64,000 bases of DNA, from assembly GCF_009827575.1 (NCBI RefSeq), contig NZ_WTYR01000001.1:2639001-2703000 (forward strand), in the 5' to 3' direction. This stretch comes from Alteriqipengyuania halimionae (lineage in GTDB: Bacteria; Pseudomonadota; Alphaproteobacteria; Sphingomonadales; Sphingomonadaceae). Position 1 is the stretch's first letter, and each line of letters starts with the position of its first letter. Made by a program: the position numbers and the translations under genes. Positions 17,995 through 26,956 of the stretch are shown here, in pieces. Under the pieces are notes generated by a model. That model had not been told where the DNA came from and did not search any database. It saw only the letters and a program-made list of their open reading frames with translations.

Positions 17995-18015
17995 AGTTCT
18001 GTAAATAGAGAAATC
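17995..18015. promoter_or_regulatory. Operator-like site upstream of the membrane-protein gene
   Basis: AGTTCTGTAAATAGAGAAAT plus one base. It matches the perfect palindrome at 18625-18646 at 17 of 21 aligned positions, with the same centre spacing. It lies 14 bases upstream of the membrane-protein start, nearly the same distance as the other copy from the regulator start. Confidence 0.6.
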
Positions 18016-18060
18016 AGTGGGCGTGGTGAGGCGGCATGGGGAGATCCTTTTAATGGACTG

Positions 18061-18609
18061 TCAGGAAATCTTGCGTGAGCCGGGCAGGAGGCGCGCTACA
18101 CGGCCGCCCAATTTCATAAGAGTTACGAGGGTTGATTTCGGCAGGCCACGCACATCATCGTACCAATTGGCAAGCGTGCCGATGAAAGTGTGCATATTGC
18201 CGATCCGCTCGCGGATATGCGGCGGCACATCGTCACGCCCGTCGAGCGAAGTGGAAAGGTCGGACATGAACGCGATCGTCGGATCGATTTCGCGCTTCTT
18301 CCGCTCGGTCACGATTCGTGTGAGCAGTTCCCACAGATCGGTTCCGGCAACGAAGTGATCGCGCCGGTCTCCTTCAACATGGACCCGCCGAACAATGCCG
18401 TAGCCCTGCAATTCCTTGAGTCCGTTCGAGACGTTGGAGCGGGCCAGCCCGAGCGTTTCCGAGATGATCTCTGCATGCACTGGCCGGTCCGAAAGATAGA
18501 GCAGCGCATGGATCTGAGCGACCGAGCGGTTGACCCCCCATTCAGTGCCCATTTCTCCCCAGTGGAGTATGAAGCTACGGGCTTCAGGGATATCCAGAAT
18601 ACCGGTCAC
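18061..18609 (-). CDS. GbsR/MarR-family transcriptional regulator
   Basis: 182 residues, GTG start. An N-terminal helix pair (EARSFILHWGEMGTEWGVNRSVAQIHALLYLS) is followed by a winged helix with the recognition segment ISETLGLARSNVSNGLKELQGYGIVRRVH, the pattern of GbsR-type MarR relatives, and a helical C-terminal half. Related proteins respond to choline or unknown ligands. A perfect palindrome lies 15 bases upstream of the start, arguing for autoregulation, and a near copy lies before the next gene downstream. Confidence 0.88.
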   Translation of the reverse strand: MTGILDIPEARSFILHWGEMGTEWGVNRSVAQIHALLYLSDRPVHAEIISETLGLARSNVSNGLKELQGYGIVRRVHVEGDRRDHFVAGTDLWELLTRIVTERKKREIDPTIAFMSDLSTSLDGRDDVPPHIRERIGNMHTFIGTLANWYDDVRGLPKSTLVTLMKLGGRVARLLPGSRKIS

Positions 18610-18624
18610 GACTCAGCCAATCCT

Positions 18625-18646
18625 TATTTCTGTAAAAACAGAAATA
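18625..18646. promoter_or_regulatory. Perfect palindromic operator before the GbsR/MarR regulator
   Basis: Arms TATTTCTGT and ACAGAAATA are exactly complementary around AAAA. Its position just upstream of the regulator start fits an autoregulatory operator. Confidence 0.7.
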
Positions 18647-18690
18647 GCGAAAACCACATGTTCGTCAAGTGACGTAATGTACTCTGGCAG

Positions 18691-19833
18691 TCAGTCTCGA
18701 GTGTGTTCGCCTTGGGTCGGGGACGGGGCGTCGAGCGTAAGCTCCGCGTCGGAAAAGCGGAAAGGGCTGCGCAGCGAGGGCGTTCCATCGCAATCGAGCT
18801 TCATGCCGCGCGCAACAACCTGGGGGTCGGCAAAGACCTCGTCCAGATCGTTGATTGGTCCCGCTGGGACGCCAGCTGCGGCGCACGCCTTCAGCAGATC
18901 AGCGCGATCGCGCTTGGAGGTTTCATCTGCGATGATTGCGTCGATCTCCGCCCGATTGGCGAGGCGATCGGCATTGGTTGCAAAGCGCGGTTCGTCGAGC
19001 AGATCGTCACGGCCAAGCAGGCCGAGCAGCTTGCGGAACAGCCGGTCGTTGGCCGGCGCCAGCACCACCGGACCGTCCTTCGTCGGAAACACGCCATAGG
19101 CGCTGACCTGGGCGTGGCTGTTGCCCATGCGCGGCGGGTTTGCGCCGGTGGCGAAGAAGCTCAATGCCTGATTGGCGAGCAGCGAAACCGAACAATCGAG
19201 CAGAGCCATGTCGATATGCTGGCCGCGTCCGGTGCGTGCGCGCATGACCAGCGCCGACTGGATCGCGATCACCGACCATAGGGCGCAGGACAGGTCCGAG
19301 ATCGAGACTCCAGCCTTCATCGGCTCGCCATCCGGCTCCCCGGTCAGGCCCATGAAACCGCTCATCGCCTGGATCATGAAGTCGTAGCCCGGCTCGTCGC
19401 GTCGCGGCCCGTCCTGACCGAAACCCGTGATCGAGCAATAGACCAGCGCCGAGTTGGTCGCAGAGAGCGCGGTGTAGTCGAGGCCGAACTTGGCCAGCCC
19501 GCCCGGCTTGAAATTCTCGAGCACGATATCGGCCCCGCTTGCCAGCGCCTTGATCCGTTCAAGATCCTGCGTGTCGCCGAAATCGGCGACGATCCCGCGC
19601 TTCCCGCGATTGCAGGCGTGGTAATAGGCGGCCGTGGTCTCGCCATGGCGGGCCAGGAAAGGCGGTCCCCACTGGCGGGTGCTATCGCCGTCGGGGCTCT
19701 CGACCTTGATCACGTCCGCGCCAAGATCGGCGAAGATCTGCCCGGCAAAGGGTCCCGCCAGCACGCGTGACAGGTCGAGTACCTTCACACCTGCGAGCGG
19801 CGAATGGGGATTGCGGGGTGCGTCGAGCCACAT
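18691..19833 (-). CDS. CaiB/BaiF family (class III) CoA-transferase
   Basis: 380 residues. Moves CoA between carboxylic acids; the substrate is not evident. The N-terminus after a 12-residue lead is the family's signature (PLAGVKVLDLSRVLAGPFAG, then DLGADVIKVE). The catalytic aspartate is expected in the PGYD segment followed by FMIQAMSGFMGLTGE, which is intact. It lies nine bases downstream of the scoB stop on the same strand, so it is probably cotranscribed with the 3-oxoacid CoA-transferase genes. Confidence 0.93.
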   Translation of the reverse strand: MWLDAPRNPHSPLAGVKVLDLSRVLAGPFAGQIFADLGADVIKVESPDGDSTRQWGPPFLARHGETTAAYYHACNRGKRGIVADFGDTQDLERIKALASGADIVLENFKPGGLAKFGLDYTALSATNSALVYCSITGFGQDGPRRDEPGYDFMIQAMSGFMGLTGEPDGEPMKAGVSISDLSCALWSVIAIQSALVMRARTGRGQHIDMALLDCSVSLLANQALSFFATGANPPRMGNSHAQVSAYGVFPTKDGPVVLAPANDRLFRKLLGLLGRDDLLDEPRFATNADRLANRAEIDAIIADETSKRDRADLLKACAAAGVPAGPINDLDEVFADPQVVARGMKLDCDGTPSLRSPFRFSDAELTLDAPSPTQGEHTRD

Positions 19834-19842
19834 GGCGAGTGG

Positions 19843-20487
19843 CTACCCTAGCGCGACCTCGTAGTCGGCGGTCGTGCTCTCGGCGACCTGCGCTTCGGTC
19901 ACATCGGGCGCGAGCTCGACAAGCTGGAACTTGCTGTCGTGATCGGGGCGACGGAACACGCCCAGATTGGTGATGACCATGTCGACGACATCGGCCCCGG
20001 TCAGCGGGAGCGTGCATTCGGGGACGAACTTCGGCGAGCCGTCCTTGGCGGTGTGATCCATCACCACGATGATCTTCTTCACACCGGCGACAAGGTCCAT
20101 CGCGCCGCCCATGCCCTTGATCATCTTGCCCGGGATCATCCAGTTGGCGATGTCTCCGTTCTGCGCCACTTCCATCGCGCCGAGCACGGTCAGGTCGATA
20201 TGCCCGCCGCGAATCATCGCAAAGCTCTGGGCGCTGTCGAAATAGGCCGAATGCGGCAGCTCGCTGATCGTCTGCTTGCCGGCATTGATGAGATCGGCGT
20301 CCTCCTCCCCTTCGTAAGGGAAGGGGCCGATGCCGAGCATGCCGTTCTCGCTTTGCAGCGTTACGTGCATGCCTTCGGGAATGTGGTTCGCCACCAGCGT
20401 CGGGATGCCGATGCCGAGATTGACGTAATAGCCGTCTTGCAGTTCCTGCGCGGCACGCGCGGCCATTTGGTTGCGATCCCAGGGCAT
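19843..20487 (-). CDS. scoB: 3-oxoacid CoA-transferase subunit B
   Basis: 214 residues. With ScoA it transfers CoA from succinyl-CoA to acetoacetate for ketone-body or polyhydroxybutyrate use. The subunit-B catalytic glutamate is Glu47 in QSENGMLG, and the conserved NLGIGIPT and GGAMDLVAGVKKIIVVM stretches are present. It does not directly follow scoA: a lipoprotein gene lies between them, with 88 non-coding bases upstream of scoB. Confidence 0.95.
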   Translation of the reverse strand: MPWDRNQMAARAAQELQDGYYVNLGIGIPTLVANHIPEGMHVTLQSENGMLGIGPFPYEGEEDADLINAGKQTISELPHSAYFDSAQSFAMIRGGHIDLTVLGAMEVAQNGDIANWMIPGKMIKGMGGAMDLVAGVKKIIVVMDHTAKDGSPKFVPECTLPLTGADVVDMVITNLGVFRRPDHDSKFQLVELAPDVTEAQVAESTTADYEVALG

Positions 20488-20575
20488 GACTTATTCTCCG
20501 GTAACAGGGTCGGTCGATCGCGCGCGATCATTCGGCGCGCGCGTGAAAAGGGCATGTGAAACGGCCGAAAGCATA

Positions 20576-21376
20576 TCAGCTGCCTCCGCCGAACGGCGCG
20601 GGCACCAGGAACCATCCGTTCCCGATAAGCGGCTCGAGCGAGGCGGCGGCGCTTTCGTCCCGCAGATAATCGTATAATTCATCGAAATCGGCGCGCCGGT
20701 CGCCGAGCATCGCCTCGATGCAGAACTCACGCCCGAGCCGTTCGCGCAGCACCTGCTTTCGCTCTCCGCCGATAGGCAGGGCGATCAGGTCGCGGCTGGC
20801 GGGGTCGAGCATCGATCGTTCGAGCAGTTCGCGCAGATTGGCGGCCTGCGTGCTCGGCGCACCGCTCAGCCAGATGATCCGCAAGCCACGCGCGCGCAAC
20901 TGCGCAAGGCCGGGGACCAGCGCGGTGGGGATCGTCGCCACGGCACGCGGATCGATCGATCTATCGCCATCGTCGAGATCGATCAGCACCGCTGGCGGTT
21001 GCGTATCGCATTCGCGCGTATCGGGTCGGGTCGCGCCCGGATCGGCCAGCACGACCGAGCGACGCGTTTCGTCGGGCAGATAGGGTCGCGCTTCGGCAAG
21101 GGCGTAAGCGACGAAACCGCCATAGGGCGACTCTGCGAGGGCCGGACTTGCCGCCTCCCGCGATGCGGGAGGTGCGATCGGACCGGGTGGCGGGTTCGGG
21201 ATCGACGCCCTCGGCGTGTCGGGCGGTCCGACGGGGGCTGTTCGCGCCTCGTTGTCGCCACGCAGACCCGACGTTGCGATCGCGCCGCCTGCCAGCACCG
21301 GGAGCGCGGCTGCGACGCAACCGGGAAGGGCAGCGGCAGCGCCAGCAACCGCCAGGAGGCGCAGCGCGCGGATCAA
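20576..21376 (-). CDS. Putative lipoprotein with HAD-like domain, between scoA and scoB
   Basis: 266 residues from a TTG start that overlaps the scoA stop (TTGA). A lipoprotein signal ends at LPGC (Cys20). A proline-rich spacer (about 45-85) is followed by a domain with [13 protein letters not shown] (HAD motif I-like, lacking the usual DxDxT), then [12 protein letters not shown] (motif II-like) and a C-terminal helix region. It resembles periplasmic HAD-type acid phosphatases, but key residues differ, so activity is doubtful. Function unknown. Confidence 0.75.
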   Translation of the reverse strand: MIRALRLLAVAGAAAALPGCVAAALPVLAGGAIATSGLRGDNEARTAPVGPPDTPRASIPNPPPGPIAPPASREAASPALAESPYGGFVAYALAEARPYLPDETRRSVVLADPGATRPDTRECDTQPPAVLIDLDDGDRSIDPRAVATIPTALVPGLAQLRARGLRIIWLSGAPSTQAANLRELLERSMLDPASRDLIALPIGGERKQVLRERLGREFCIEAMLGDRRADFDELYDYLRDESAAASLEPLIGNGWFLVPAPFGGGS

Positions 21377-22080
21377 GCCTCGCTGCGCTCGCGCGTGGTG
21401 CGGAACTCGATCTTCTTGTCGTAAGGCGCGCCCACGATCATGCGCTGGACGTAGACGCCCGGAAGGTGAATGTGATCGGGGTCTAGTTCGCCAGCAGGGA
21501 CGACTTCCTCGACCTCGACGATGCAGACCTTGCCGCAGGTGGCGGCAGGCTGGTTGAAATTGCGCGCGGTCTTGCGGAACACCAGATTGCCGGTCTCATC
21601 GGCCTTCCACGCCTTGACCAGCGCGAGATCGGCGAAGATCCCGCGTTCCATCACGTAATCTTGGCCGTCGAAATCGCGGACTTCCTTGCCTTCGGCCACC
21701 TGTGTGCCGACGCCGGTCTTGGTGTAGAAGGCGGGGATGCCTGCGCCGCCGGCGCGCGTCCGTTCGGCCAGCGTGCCTTGCGGACAGAATTCGACGTCGA
21801 GCTCTCCCGAGAGGAACTGGCGCTCGAACTCCTTGTTCTCGCCGACATAGGACGAGATCATCTTAGATACCTGCTTGGTCCGCAGCAGCTTGCCGATGCC
21901 CTCATTGTCGATCCCCGCATTGTTGCTGACGAAGGTGAGGTCCTTGACCCCGCTATCGCGCACCGCGTCGAGCAGGCGTTCGGGAATGCCGCAAAGGCCG
22001 AAGCCCCCGGCAGCAATCAGCAAGCCGTCCTCGAGCAATCCATCGAGGGCAGCGGCGGCATCGGGATAGAGTTTCTGCAT
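21373..22080 (-). CDS. scoA: 3-oxoacid CoA-transferase subunit A
   Basis: 235 residues, starting [14 protein letters not shown] at ATG 22080; a longer frame upstream is not family-like. Subunit A carries the [10 protein letters not shown] segment (25-34) and [16 protein letters not shown], both conserved. It pairs with ScoB although the lipoprotein gene intervenes. A perfect 17-base palindrome lies about 60 bases upstream. Confidence 0.95.
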   Translation of the reverse strand: MQKLYPDAAAALDGLLEDGLLIAAGGFGLCGIPERLLDAVRDSGVKDLTFVSNNAGIDNEGIGKLLRTKQVSKMISSYVGENKEFERQFLSGELDVEFCPQGTLAERTRAGGAGIPAFYTKTGVGTQVAEGKEVRDFDGQDYVMERGIFADLALVKAWKADETGNLVFRKTARNFNQPAATCGKVCIVEVEEVVPAGELDPDHIHLPGVYVQRMIVGAPYDKKIEFRTTRERSEA

Positions 22081-22138
22081 GGCCGAGCCTTTAGCCTTGC
22101 TCGTCCGGCCTGTCACCACCGACGGCGACGTTACGTAA

Positions 22139-22155
22139 GTTGCATGAGATGCAAC
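22139..22155. promoter_or_regulatory. Palindromic operator-like site upstream of scoA
   Basis: GTTGCATGAGATGCAAC: 7-base arms around GAG, perfectly symmetric. It lies in the divergent region between scoA and the CDC48-like gene. The TGC/GCA content recalls PhaR/PhbF sites in polyhydroxybutyrate genes, which is only a suggestion. Confidence 0.5.
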
Positions 22156-22175
22156 ACACCATTAGTATTTCGCAC

Positions 22176-22204
22176 TTGCACAAAAATGCTGCGCCGCACA
22201 TAAA
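22176..22204 (+). promoter_or_regulatory. Sigma-70-like promoter for the candidate small RNA
   Basis: TTGCAC (22176-22181) and CATAAA (22199-22204) are separated by exactly 17 bases, pointing rightward. A start of transcription near 22211 would follow. Confidence 0.45.
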
Positions 22205-22272
22205 GACCCTGCCTTTACAGGCATCCTCTCCCAAAACTTCCCACCCGGGGGCTTCGGTCCCCGGGTTTTTTC
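22205..22272 (+). ncRNA. Candidate small RNA (or leader) ending in a UUCG terminator
   Basis: Downstream of the promoter lie a small stem (GCCT-TTAC-AGGC), a C-rich unpaired stretch (CATCCTCTCCC, then CTTCCCA) and a strong terminator, with no reading frame. Nothing upstream on this strand needs terminating, because scoA points the other way. The product would be about 60 nt. C-rich exposed segments are a feature of alphaproteobacterial regulatory RNAs that pair with ribosome-binding sites; that role here is inference. An attenuator for the ATPase gene, which starts 126 bases later, is the alternative. Confidence 0.5.
22243..22272 (+). terminator. Strong intrinsic terminator with UUCG tetraloop
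   Basis: A 10-bp stem (ACCCGGGGGC / GTCCCCGGGT, one G-U pair) closed by TTCG is followed by TTTTTTCTT. Confidence 0.9.
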
Positions 22273-22397
22273 TTGTCTGGCATCGGTCCGCATTCCGGGC
22301 CGCGCGGCACGTTTTGGCGCGTCGCCCATTTGAAATGGAGAGGCGTGCTTCCTAGCTCGCTCCGGAACGACAGAAACATCAAGGGAGCGGGTTGCCG

Positions 22398-24734
22398 ATG
22401 GCGGACGCGGATACGGCGGTCGAAAACGACACTGTCAAACTACAGGTCGCAAACGCCAAGCAGGAAGAGAGTGGCAGCGGCATGGCGCGGATTTCCAAAT
22501 CCGCGATGCGCGCGCTCGGTGTTACCGAAGGCGATGTGATCGAGATTTCGGGCAAGGCAACCACGCCGGCCCGCGTGCGCGCACCCTATCCCGACGATGA
22601 AGGCCTCGAAGTCATCCGGCTCGACGGCCTCCAGCGCTCGAACGCCGAAGCGCGCTCGGGCGACCATGTGATCGTGCGCAAGGTCGAATCGCGGCCCGCC
22701 ACGCGGGTGGTGTTCGCCCCCGCGCAGCGCGAGATGAAGCTGCAGGGCCCGGCCGAAGCGCTCAAACGCAATTTCTTCCAGCGACCGCTCGTCGCCGGAG
22801 ACCTGGTCGCCACGCGTGGGCGTCAACCGGTCAGCAACATGCCGCCGGAACTGGCACGCATGGTCAATGCCCCGGCCTTCGCGCTCACCGAAATCAGGCT
22901 TTCGGTCGTGTCGACCACCCCGCGCGGGATCGTCCATATCGACGAGAACACCGAGGTCGAACTCAAGGCGGAATTCGCCGAGGCGCATACGCCCGGTGCG
23001 GCCATCAATTACGACGATGTCGGCGGGATGGAAGACACGATCCAGCAATTGCGCGAGATGGTCGAACTGCCGCTGCGCTATCCCGAATTGTTCACCCGTC
23101 TCGGGGTCGATCCGCCCAAGGGCGTGCTGCTGCATGGCCCGCCGGGCACCGGCAAGACGCGCCTTGCGCAGGCGGTCGCGAACGAAAGCGAAGCGGCCTT
23201 CTTCACCATCAACGGCCCGGAAATCATGGGTTCGGCCTATGGCGAGAGCGAGAAGCGGCTGCGCGATGTGTTCGAGGAGGCGGCACGGTCCCAACCCGCG
23301 ATCGTCTTTATCGACGAGATCGATTCGATCGCGCCCAAGCGCGACCGTGTCCAGGGCGAGGCCGAAAAGCGGCTCGTGGCGCAATTGCTGACCTTGATGG
23401 ACGGGCTTTCGAGCCGGGCTAATATCGTGGTGATCGCGGCGACCAACCGCCCCGATGCCGTCGATGAAGCCTTGCGACGTCCCGGCCGGTTCGATCGCGA
23501 AATCGTGATCGGGGTGCCCGACGAAAAGGGTCGCCGCGAAATCCTCTCGATCCACACGCGCGGCATGCCCTTGGGCGAGAAGGTCAATCTCGACGAACTG
23601 GCGCGCTCCACTCACGGGTTCGTGGGTGCGGATATCGCCGCACTGGCGCGCGAAGCCGCGATCGAAGCCGTCCGCCGGATCATGCCCGAGCTCGATCTCG
23701 AGGCGCAGTCGATCCCCGAAGACGTGCTCGAAAGCCTCGAAGTCACCCGCGAGGATTTTCTCGAGGCCCTGAAGCGCGTCAGCCCGTCGGCGATGCGCGA
23801 AGTGATGGTGCAGGTCCCGCAGGTCGGCTGGTCCGATATCGGCGGGCTCGACGACGCCACCGATCGCCTGCGCGAAACGGTCGAACTGCCGCTCAAGGAG
23901 CCCGAGAGCTTCCACCGGCTCGGTATCCGTCCGGCCAAGGGCGTGTTGCTGTATGGCCCGCCCGGCACCGGCAAGACGCTGCTGGCCAAAGCCGCCGCGC
24001 GCGAGGCCGAAGCCAATTTCATTTCGATGAAAAGCTCCGACCTGTTGAGCAAGTGGTATGGCGAGAGCGAGCAACAGATCGCCCGCATGTTCGCCCGTGC
24101 GCGCGCGGTTGCGCCGTGCATCGTGTTCATCGACGAGATCGACAGCCTCGTCCCCGCGCGCGGTAGCGGCGGCAGCGAGCCGCAAGTCACCGCCCGCGTG
24201 GTCAACACGCTTTTGGCCGAGATGGACGGCATGGAAGAATTGCAATCGGTCGTGGTGGTCGGCGCCACGAACCGTCCAACGCTGGTCGATCCGGCGCTGC
24301 TGCGCCCCGGCCGTTTTGACGAGCTGGTCTATGTCGGCGCGCCCGACGAGGAAGGCCGCGCGCATATCCTCAAGATCCACACTGAAAAGATGCCATTGGC
24401 CGACGATGTCGATCTCGCTTCGGTGGCAAAGAAGACCGCACGCTTTACCGGCGCCGATCTCGAAGACGTGGTTCGCCGCGCCGGCCTGATCGCGATCCGC
24501 AAGAACGGGTCGGATGTCAGCGAGGTGACCGGCCAGGATTTCGCCGCGGCACTCGACGATTCGCGCGCCACCGTGACGCGCGACATGGAGAAGGAATACG
24601 CCAAGATGAAAGGCGAGCTGAAGAAACGCGCCGCCGCCGTGCGTCCGATCGGCTTCGTCTGGCCCGATACGCTGGAATCGGATCGTGAGGAGAAGCACCC
24701 CGAACTTCCCGCTCCGGAGATGGACGAGAAGTGA
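22398..24734 (+). CDS. CDC48/p97-family AAA ATPase
   Basis: 778 residues, ATG at 22398 with AAGGGAG upstream (TTG 22392 also in frame). An N-terminal double-psi-barrel-like substrate domain (about 15-195) is followed by two AAA modules. Walker A GPPGTGKT occurs near 247 and again near 520, each followed by Walker B FIDEID and by arginine-finger segments ([26 protein letters not shown]). This is the archaeal/eukaryotic Cdc48 layout, found in some bacteria, presumably as a hexameric unfoldase. It stands alone, divergent from the CoA-transferase genes. Confidence 0.94.
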   Translation: MADADTAVENDTVKLQVANAKQEESGSGMARISKSAMRALGVTEGDVIEISGKATTPARVRAPYPDDEGLEVIRLDGLQRSNAEARSGDHVIVRKVESRPATRVVFAPAQREMKLQGPAEALKRNFFQRPLVAGDLVATRGRQPVSNMPPELARMVNAPAFALTEIRLSVVSTTPRGIVHIDENTEVELKAEFAEAHTPGAAINYDDVGGMEDTIQQLREMVELPLRYPELFTRLGVDPPKGVLLHGPPGTGKTRLAQAVANESEAAFFTINGPEIMGSAYGESEKRLRDVFEEAARSQPAIVFIDEIDSIAPKRDRVQGEAEKRLVAQLLTLMDGLSSRANIVVIAATNRPDAVDEALRRPGRFDREIVIGVPDEKGRREILSIHTRGMPLGEKVNLDELARSTHGFVGADIAALAREAAIEAVRRIMPELDLEAQSIPEDVLESLEVTREDFLEALKRVSPSAMREVMVQVPQVGWSDIGGLDDATDRLRETVELPLKEPESFHRLGIRPAKGVLLYGPPGTGKTLLAKAAAREAEANFISMKSSDLLSKWYGESEQQIARMFARARAVAPCIVFIDEIDSLVPARGSGGSEPQVTARVVNTLLAEMDGMEELQSVVVVGATNRPTLVDPALLRPGRFDELVYVGAPDEEGRAHILKIHTEKMPLADDVDLASVAKKTARFTGADLEDVVRRAGLIAIRKNGSDVSEVTGQDFAAALDDSRATVTRDMEKEYAKMKGELKKRAAAVRPIGFVWPDTLESDREEKHPELPAPEMDEK

Positions 24735-24737
24735 TCG

Positions 24738-25782
24738 TCAGTGCCGGGCCAGTTCCCAAGAAACTGCGACGCGGGTGACATAGAGGGGGCGCGCGAATTC
24801 GAGGGTGCGCTTCGCCGGAGCGGAGAATTCTCCGATCGCGTTCAGGCTCTTGCCACCTGACGCAAGGGCCTTGATCGCTACTCCAAAGGCGCGCTCGGCG
24901 AAGGCGACATCACCGTCGAGGCTGGCGGCTTTCGCGGCGAATGTAGCGGCGGTCACCGCTTGTCCTGTGTCCGGGCCGTTCACGTTCGATAGGATGCCGT
25001 ATGCGCGCACCAATCGGTCCTTCGCCTCGCCATAGCGTTCGAGCGCGATCAGCGTGGCTCCGTGGTTCATCAGGCAGAACGCCGGCGCAATCGACTGGCC
25101 GTTGGCCAGCGCCTCGATTCGCGGACAGACCTCGGCGAACACAGGCTCTGCGATTGCGAAACAACTGGTGCGCAAGTCGATCAGCGCGAGATTCTGACGA
25201 GTGGTCAGGTCGTCTTCCTGAGGCGTGAGATCTTGCGAGCGATAGATCGAGCGCACGTCGCAGCAATGTCCGTGCTTCGGTGAATTTTGCGCGCGACATC
25301 AGCACGGTGGCGAGATCGGTCAGCGCCGATCCGTAGATCTGTGGGGCCGAGCCTTCGCTACGCACAAGAACTTCGCGCATGATGCGCTCTGCCTCGTCGA
25401 GCTGCGCTGCATTGTTATGGAGCCAACCGATGCTGCGGAGGATGTAGAGCGTTTCGGGGTGGTCCACGCCCTTCATTCGCTCGCGCAAGTCGAGTGCCGC
25501 GTGAAAACGGCTCAACAGTTCTTGCTGGGGGCGGCGCGTTTCGTCGGCGATATAGGCGGCAAGCCGCACCACTTCTTCGCCGGAACGAGGTCCGGATTGC
25601 CCGAGCTGCAAGCTTCCAGCTGAAGGACGACTTGGGGTGAAGTTTTTGCCAATCCGCGATCGATGGATTGGCGCTCGTGCGATTGATCTGCTGATACAGT
25701 TCGCGCGGCATGCGCTATTGCTGTTGGGGGCTTGCGACACCATCGGCGCTGCCATGGAAGTCAGCAGAAGAATGCCTAGCAT
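24738..25782 (-). pseudogene. Frameshifted TPR-repeat protein gene
   Basis: An N-terminal signal-like sequence (MLGILLLTSMAAPMVSQA) starts at 25782. Good TPR-like protein (LLSRFHAALDLRERMKG..., LDEAERIMREVLVRSEG, TEARTLLRRALDLSLA) runs in one frame to about 25250. It continues in another frame (TTRQNLALIDLRTSCFAIAEPVFAE ... ALERYGEAKDRLVRAYG) to the stop at 24738. Between about 25600 and 25720 the more natural protein (RELYQQINRTSANPSIADWQ) lies in a third frame, so at least two or three indels are needed. The stop of the upstream ATPase is only four bases away, convergent. Either a decayed gene or local base errors. Confidence 0.75.
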
Positions 25783-25803
25783 ATCGTTACACTCCTCCCT
25801 CGA

Positions 25804-26892
25804 TCAGGGTTCGCCCGCCTTGGGATGACCGTGCGGCACTTCGAGACGATGCCGGATCAGCGCGTCCGGCTGGTTCTCGCGCAGCCAGGCCAGCATGTGC
25901 TCGCGCACATCGGCGCGCAGGTTCCAGAGATTGCCGATGGTCGCTGCGCTCACCGCAACGCGCAGTTCGACGCTTTCGGGATAGGCGTCGGTCATCAGCA
26001 TAGCGGCGGTGCGACCGTCCCATAACGTGTGGTCCTCGACATAGCGTTCGAACTCGGCACGAATCGGATCGATGTCGCTCGCCGGATCGAGGTGGAGGAA
26101 CACCGGCCCGGTCAAGCGCTCGCTACCGCGCGACCAGTTCTCGAACGTCTCGTCGAAAAAGTTCGCGGTCGGGATGACGACAAGGCGTTCGTCCCAGGTC
26201 CGGATGAATACGAAATTCATGCGGATTTCCTCGACGCGGCCGACATGCCCGCCGACATTGACCATGTCGCCGATCCGGATCGGTTCGGTCAGCACCATCT
26301 GGATGCCGGCGATCAGCGACTTGAGTGCGGGCTGCGCCGCCGCACCGACGGCCAAGGCGGCGAGACCGGCGGACGCCATCAGCGTCAGGCCGATATCGCG
26401 CACACCCGGAATCGAGAGCAGCATCAGGCCCACGGTGATGAAAATAATGATCGCCGAAACGAGCCGCGAAATGATTGTCAGCCGCGTGCGTTTCCGCCGG
26501 GCGACGAAATCTTCCATGAAATCGCTGCCCGCGTTTTCCTCGGCGGCGTGGATGAGCGCGCGGAAAACCGCCAGCACCATCCAGCCGACGATCAGCGGCA
26601 TGACGAAGCCGGCGACCTTGTCCCACACGGTTTCGAGCATCGGCACTTCGCGCGCGACGAGGACCAGTGCCAGCGCCACCAGTGCATAGCGTGAGGGCCG
26701 AGCGATGTTGCGCACCAGCACGTCGTCGCTGTCGCTGTCGCTTTGCTTGACGATCCGTTCGAGCGCCTTGAACAGCAGGCGATGCAGTAGCAGCGCCACG
26801 ACGACGGCAATCCCTGCGGCAAGCGCGGCAGTCAGCCAGTCCTGCGTGTGGTCGGGCAATCGATTGAGCGGTTCGAGCAGAGCGTCCATCAT
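25804..26892 (-). CDS. MscS-family mechanosensitive channel
   Basis: 362 residues. Transmembrane helices at about 18-38, 68-85, 92-112 and 140-162 lead to the pore helix (LTLMASAGLAALAVGAAAQPALKSLIAG) and the beta domain (IRIGDMVNVGGHVGRVEEIRMNFVFIRTWDERLVVIP). The pore helix and beta domain are typical of MscS, and the cytoplasmic alpha/beta domain follows. Starts at 26892 or 26889 are possible. A single gene between the broken TPR gene and polA. One of three MscS paralogues in this window. Confidence 0.92.
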   Translation of the reverse strand: MMDALLEPLNRLPDHTQDWLTAALAAGIAVVVALLLHRLLFKALERIVKQSDSDSDDVLVRNIARPSRYALVALALVLVAREVPMLETVWDKVAGFVMPLIVGWMVLAVFRALIHAAEENAGSDFMEDFVARRKRTRLTIISRLVSAIIIFITVGLMLLSIPGVRDIGLTLMASAGLAALAVGAAAQPALKSLIAGIQMVLTEPIRIGDMVNVGGHVGRVEEIRMNFVFIRTWDERLVVIPTANFFDETFENWSRGSERLTGPVFLHLDPASDIDPIRAEFERYVEDHTLWDGRTAAMLMTDAYPESVELRVAVSAATIGNLWNLRADVREHMLAWLRENQPDALIRHRLEVPHGHPKAGEP

Positions 26893-26956
26893 TCGGGCGA
26901 CCTAATGGGCACGGCGTCCAATGCAATAGTCGCCCATGTGGTATGCAGCGGGCGGA

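Noticed and set aside
22440-24698. 752-codon open frame antisense to the CDC48-like gene
   Set aside because: It mirrors the codon pattern of the real gene; the sense strand has perfect Walker motifs and the antisense product is His/Arg-rich with no domain.
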